From Chitinophagaceae bacterium (GTDB lineage: Bacteria; Bacteroidota; Bacteroidia; Chitinophagales; Chitinophagaceae): a DNA stretch of 7,755 bases. A program made the translations under genes and the position numbers. Location of the stretch: NCBI GenBank assembly GCA_947452875.1, contig CANGEZ010000087.1, positions 1 to 7,755 of the forward strand. The letters run 5' to 3'. Numbering within the stretch: the first letter of the stretch is position 1; every line of letters begins with the position of its first letter. The notes under the pieces are model-generated. The model did not search any database and had not been told where the DNA came from. It was given only the letters and a program-made list of their open reading frames with translations. Of the stretch, positions 7,531 through 7,755 are shown in pieces.

Positions 7531-7584
7531 GATATTGGGTTGAAATTTTTAGGGCTTTTTAATTATTGAATAATATGTAGCGAA

Positions 7585-7755
7585 TTAGGTTGCCAGAATT
7601 TTTACGATTTTAATCCACTCGTCATTGATTCTTTGTTTCTTTTTTACGGCTTCGTTAAGAGGTGTATAATTCATTTTGTTGTTTACTATTCCCACAAAAA
7701 CATTGTGTTTTCCTTCAAGTAAACATTCAACTGCGTGGTAACCCATTCTACTGGC
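7585..7755 (-). CDS. pfkA: ATP-dependent 6-phosphofructokinase, C-terminal end (partial)
   Basis: The last 56 codons of a frame enter from the right edge and end with TAA at 7585. The peptide starts ASRMGYHAVECLLEGKHNVF and continues VGIVNNKMNYTPLNEAV, which matches the well-conserved C-terminal stretch of bacterial PfkA (ASRMG, then an AVE-LLEG helix, then VGI-NN, then a helical tail). The enzyme phosphorylates fructose 6-phosphate with ATP to give fructose 1,6-bisphosphate, the committed step of glycolysis. The catalytic and nucleotide-binding parts lie outside the window, so intactness and phosphate-donor type (ATP or pyrophosphate) cannot be judged directly, although this tail resembles the ATP-dependent type. 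The pyk gene follows after 54 bp with no clear terminator between, which suggests an operon. Confidence 0.92.
   Translation of the reverse strand, partial: ASRMGYHAVECLLEGKHNVFVGIVNNKMNYTPLNEAVKKKQRINDEWIKIVKILAT

Overview
The window looks like a chromosomal segment of a Bacteroidota bacterium, probably of the Chitinophagaceae/Sphingobacteriia type. It is AT-rich, has no clear Shine-Dalgarno sequences, and its exported proteins have Sec signal peptides ending just before or at Gln. One gene is a surface protein with a SprB-type repeat, of the kind linked to gliding and type IX secretion. No tRNA, rRNA, CRISPR array, insertion sequence or phage gene was seen.

Layout: five of the six genes are on the minus strand, so transcription runs from high to low coordinates. 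At the right edge is the C-terminal end of 6-phosphofructokinase (pfkA, 7585-7755). It is followed after 54 bp by pyruvate kinase (pyk, 6040-7530). These form a small glycolytic unit holding the two kinases around which glycolysis is usually controlled. A convergent plus-strand gene for a small NTF2/SnoaL-fold protein (5568-6032) stops 7 bp from the pyk stop. A strong intrinsic terminator that serves pyk lies inside the 3' end of this small gene.

Transcribed away from the NTF2 gene is a minus-strand pair separated by 7 bp. It encodes an exported S15/CocE-type serine hydrolase (3625-5481) that carries the active-site features of alpha-amino acid ester hydrolases, and an exported family GH20 beta-N-acetylhexosaminidase with a C-terminal discoidin-like domain (1371-3617). 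Both products should act outside the cytoplasm, one on esters or amides of amino acids and the other on terminal N-acetylhexosamines of glycans such as chitin or peptidoglycan fragments. At the left edge is the N-terminal 423 codons of a secreted, cysteine-rich adhesin-like protein (1-1271), which continues beyond the window.

Nothing here is convincingly a new multi-gene system. The points most worth checking are the terminator embedded in coding sequence, the pairing of an amino-acid-ester-hydrolase-like enzyme with a GH20 enzyme, the signature of a potassium-independent pyruvate kinase, and the N-terminal module of the adhesin.
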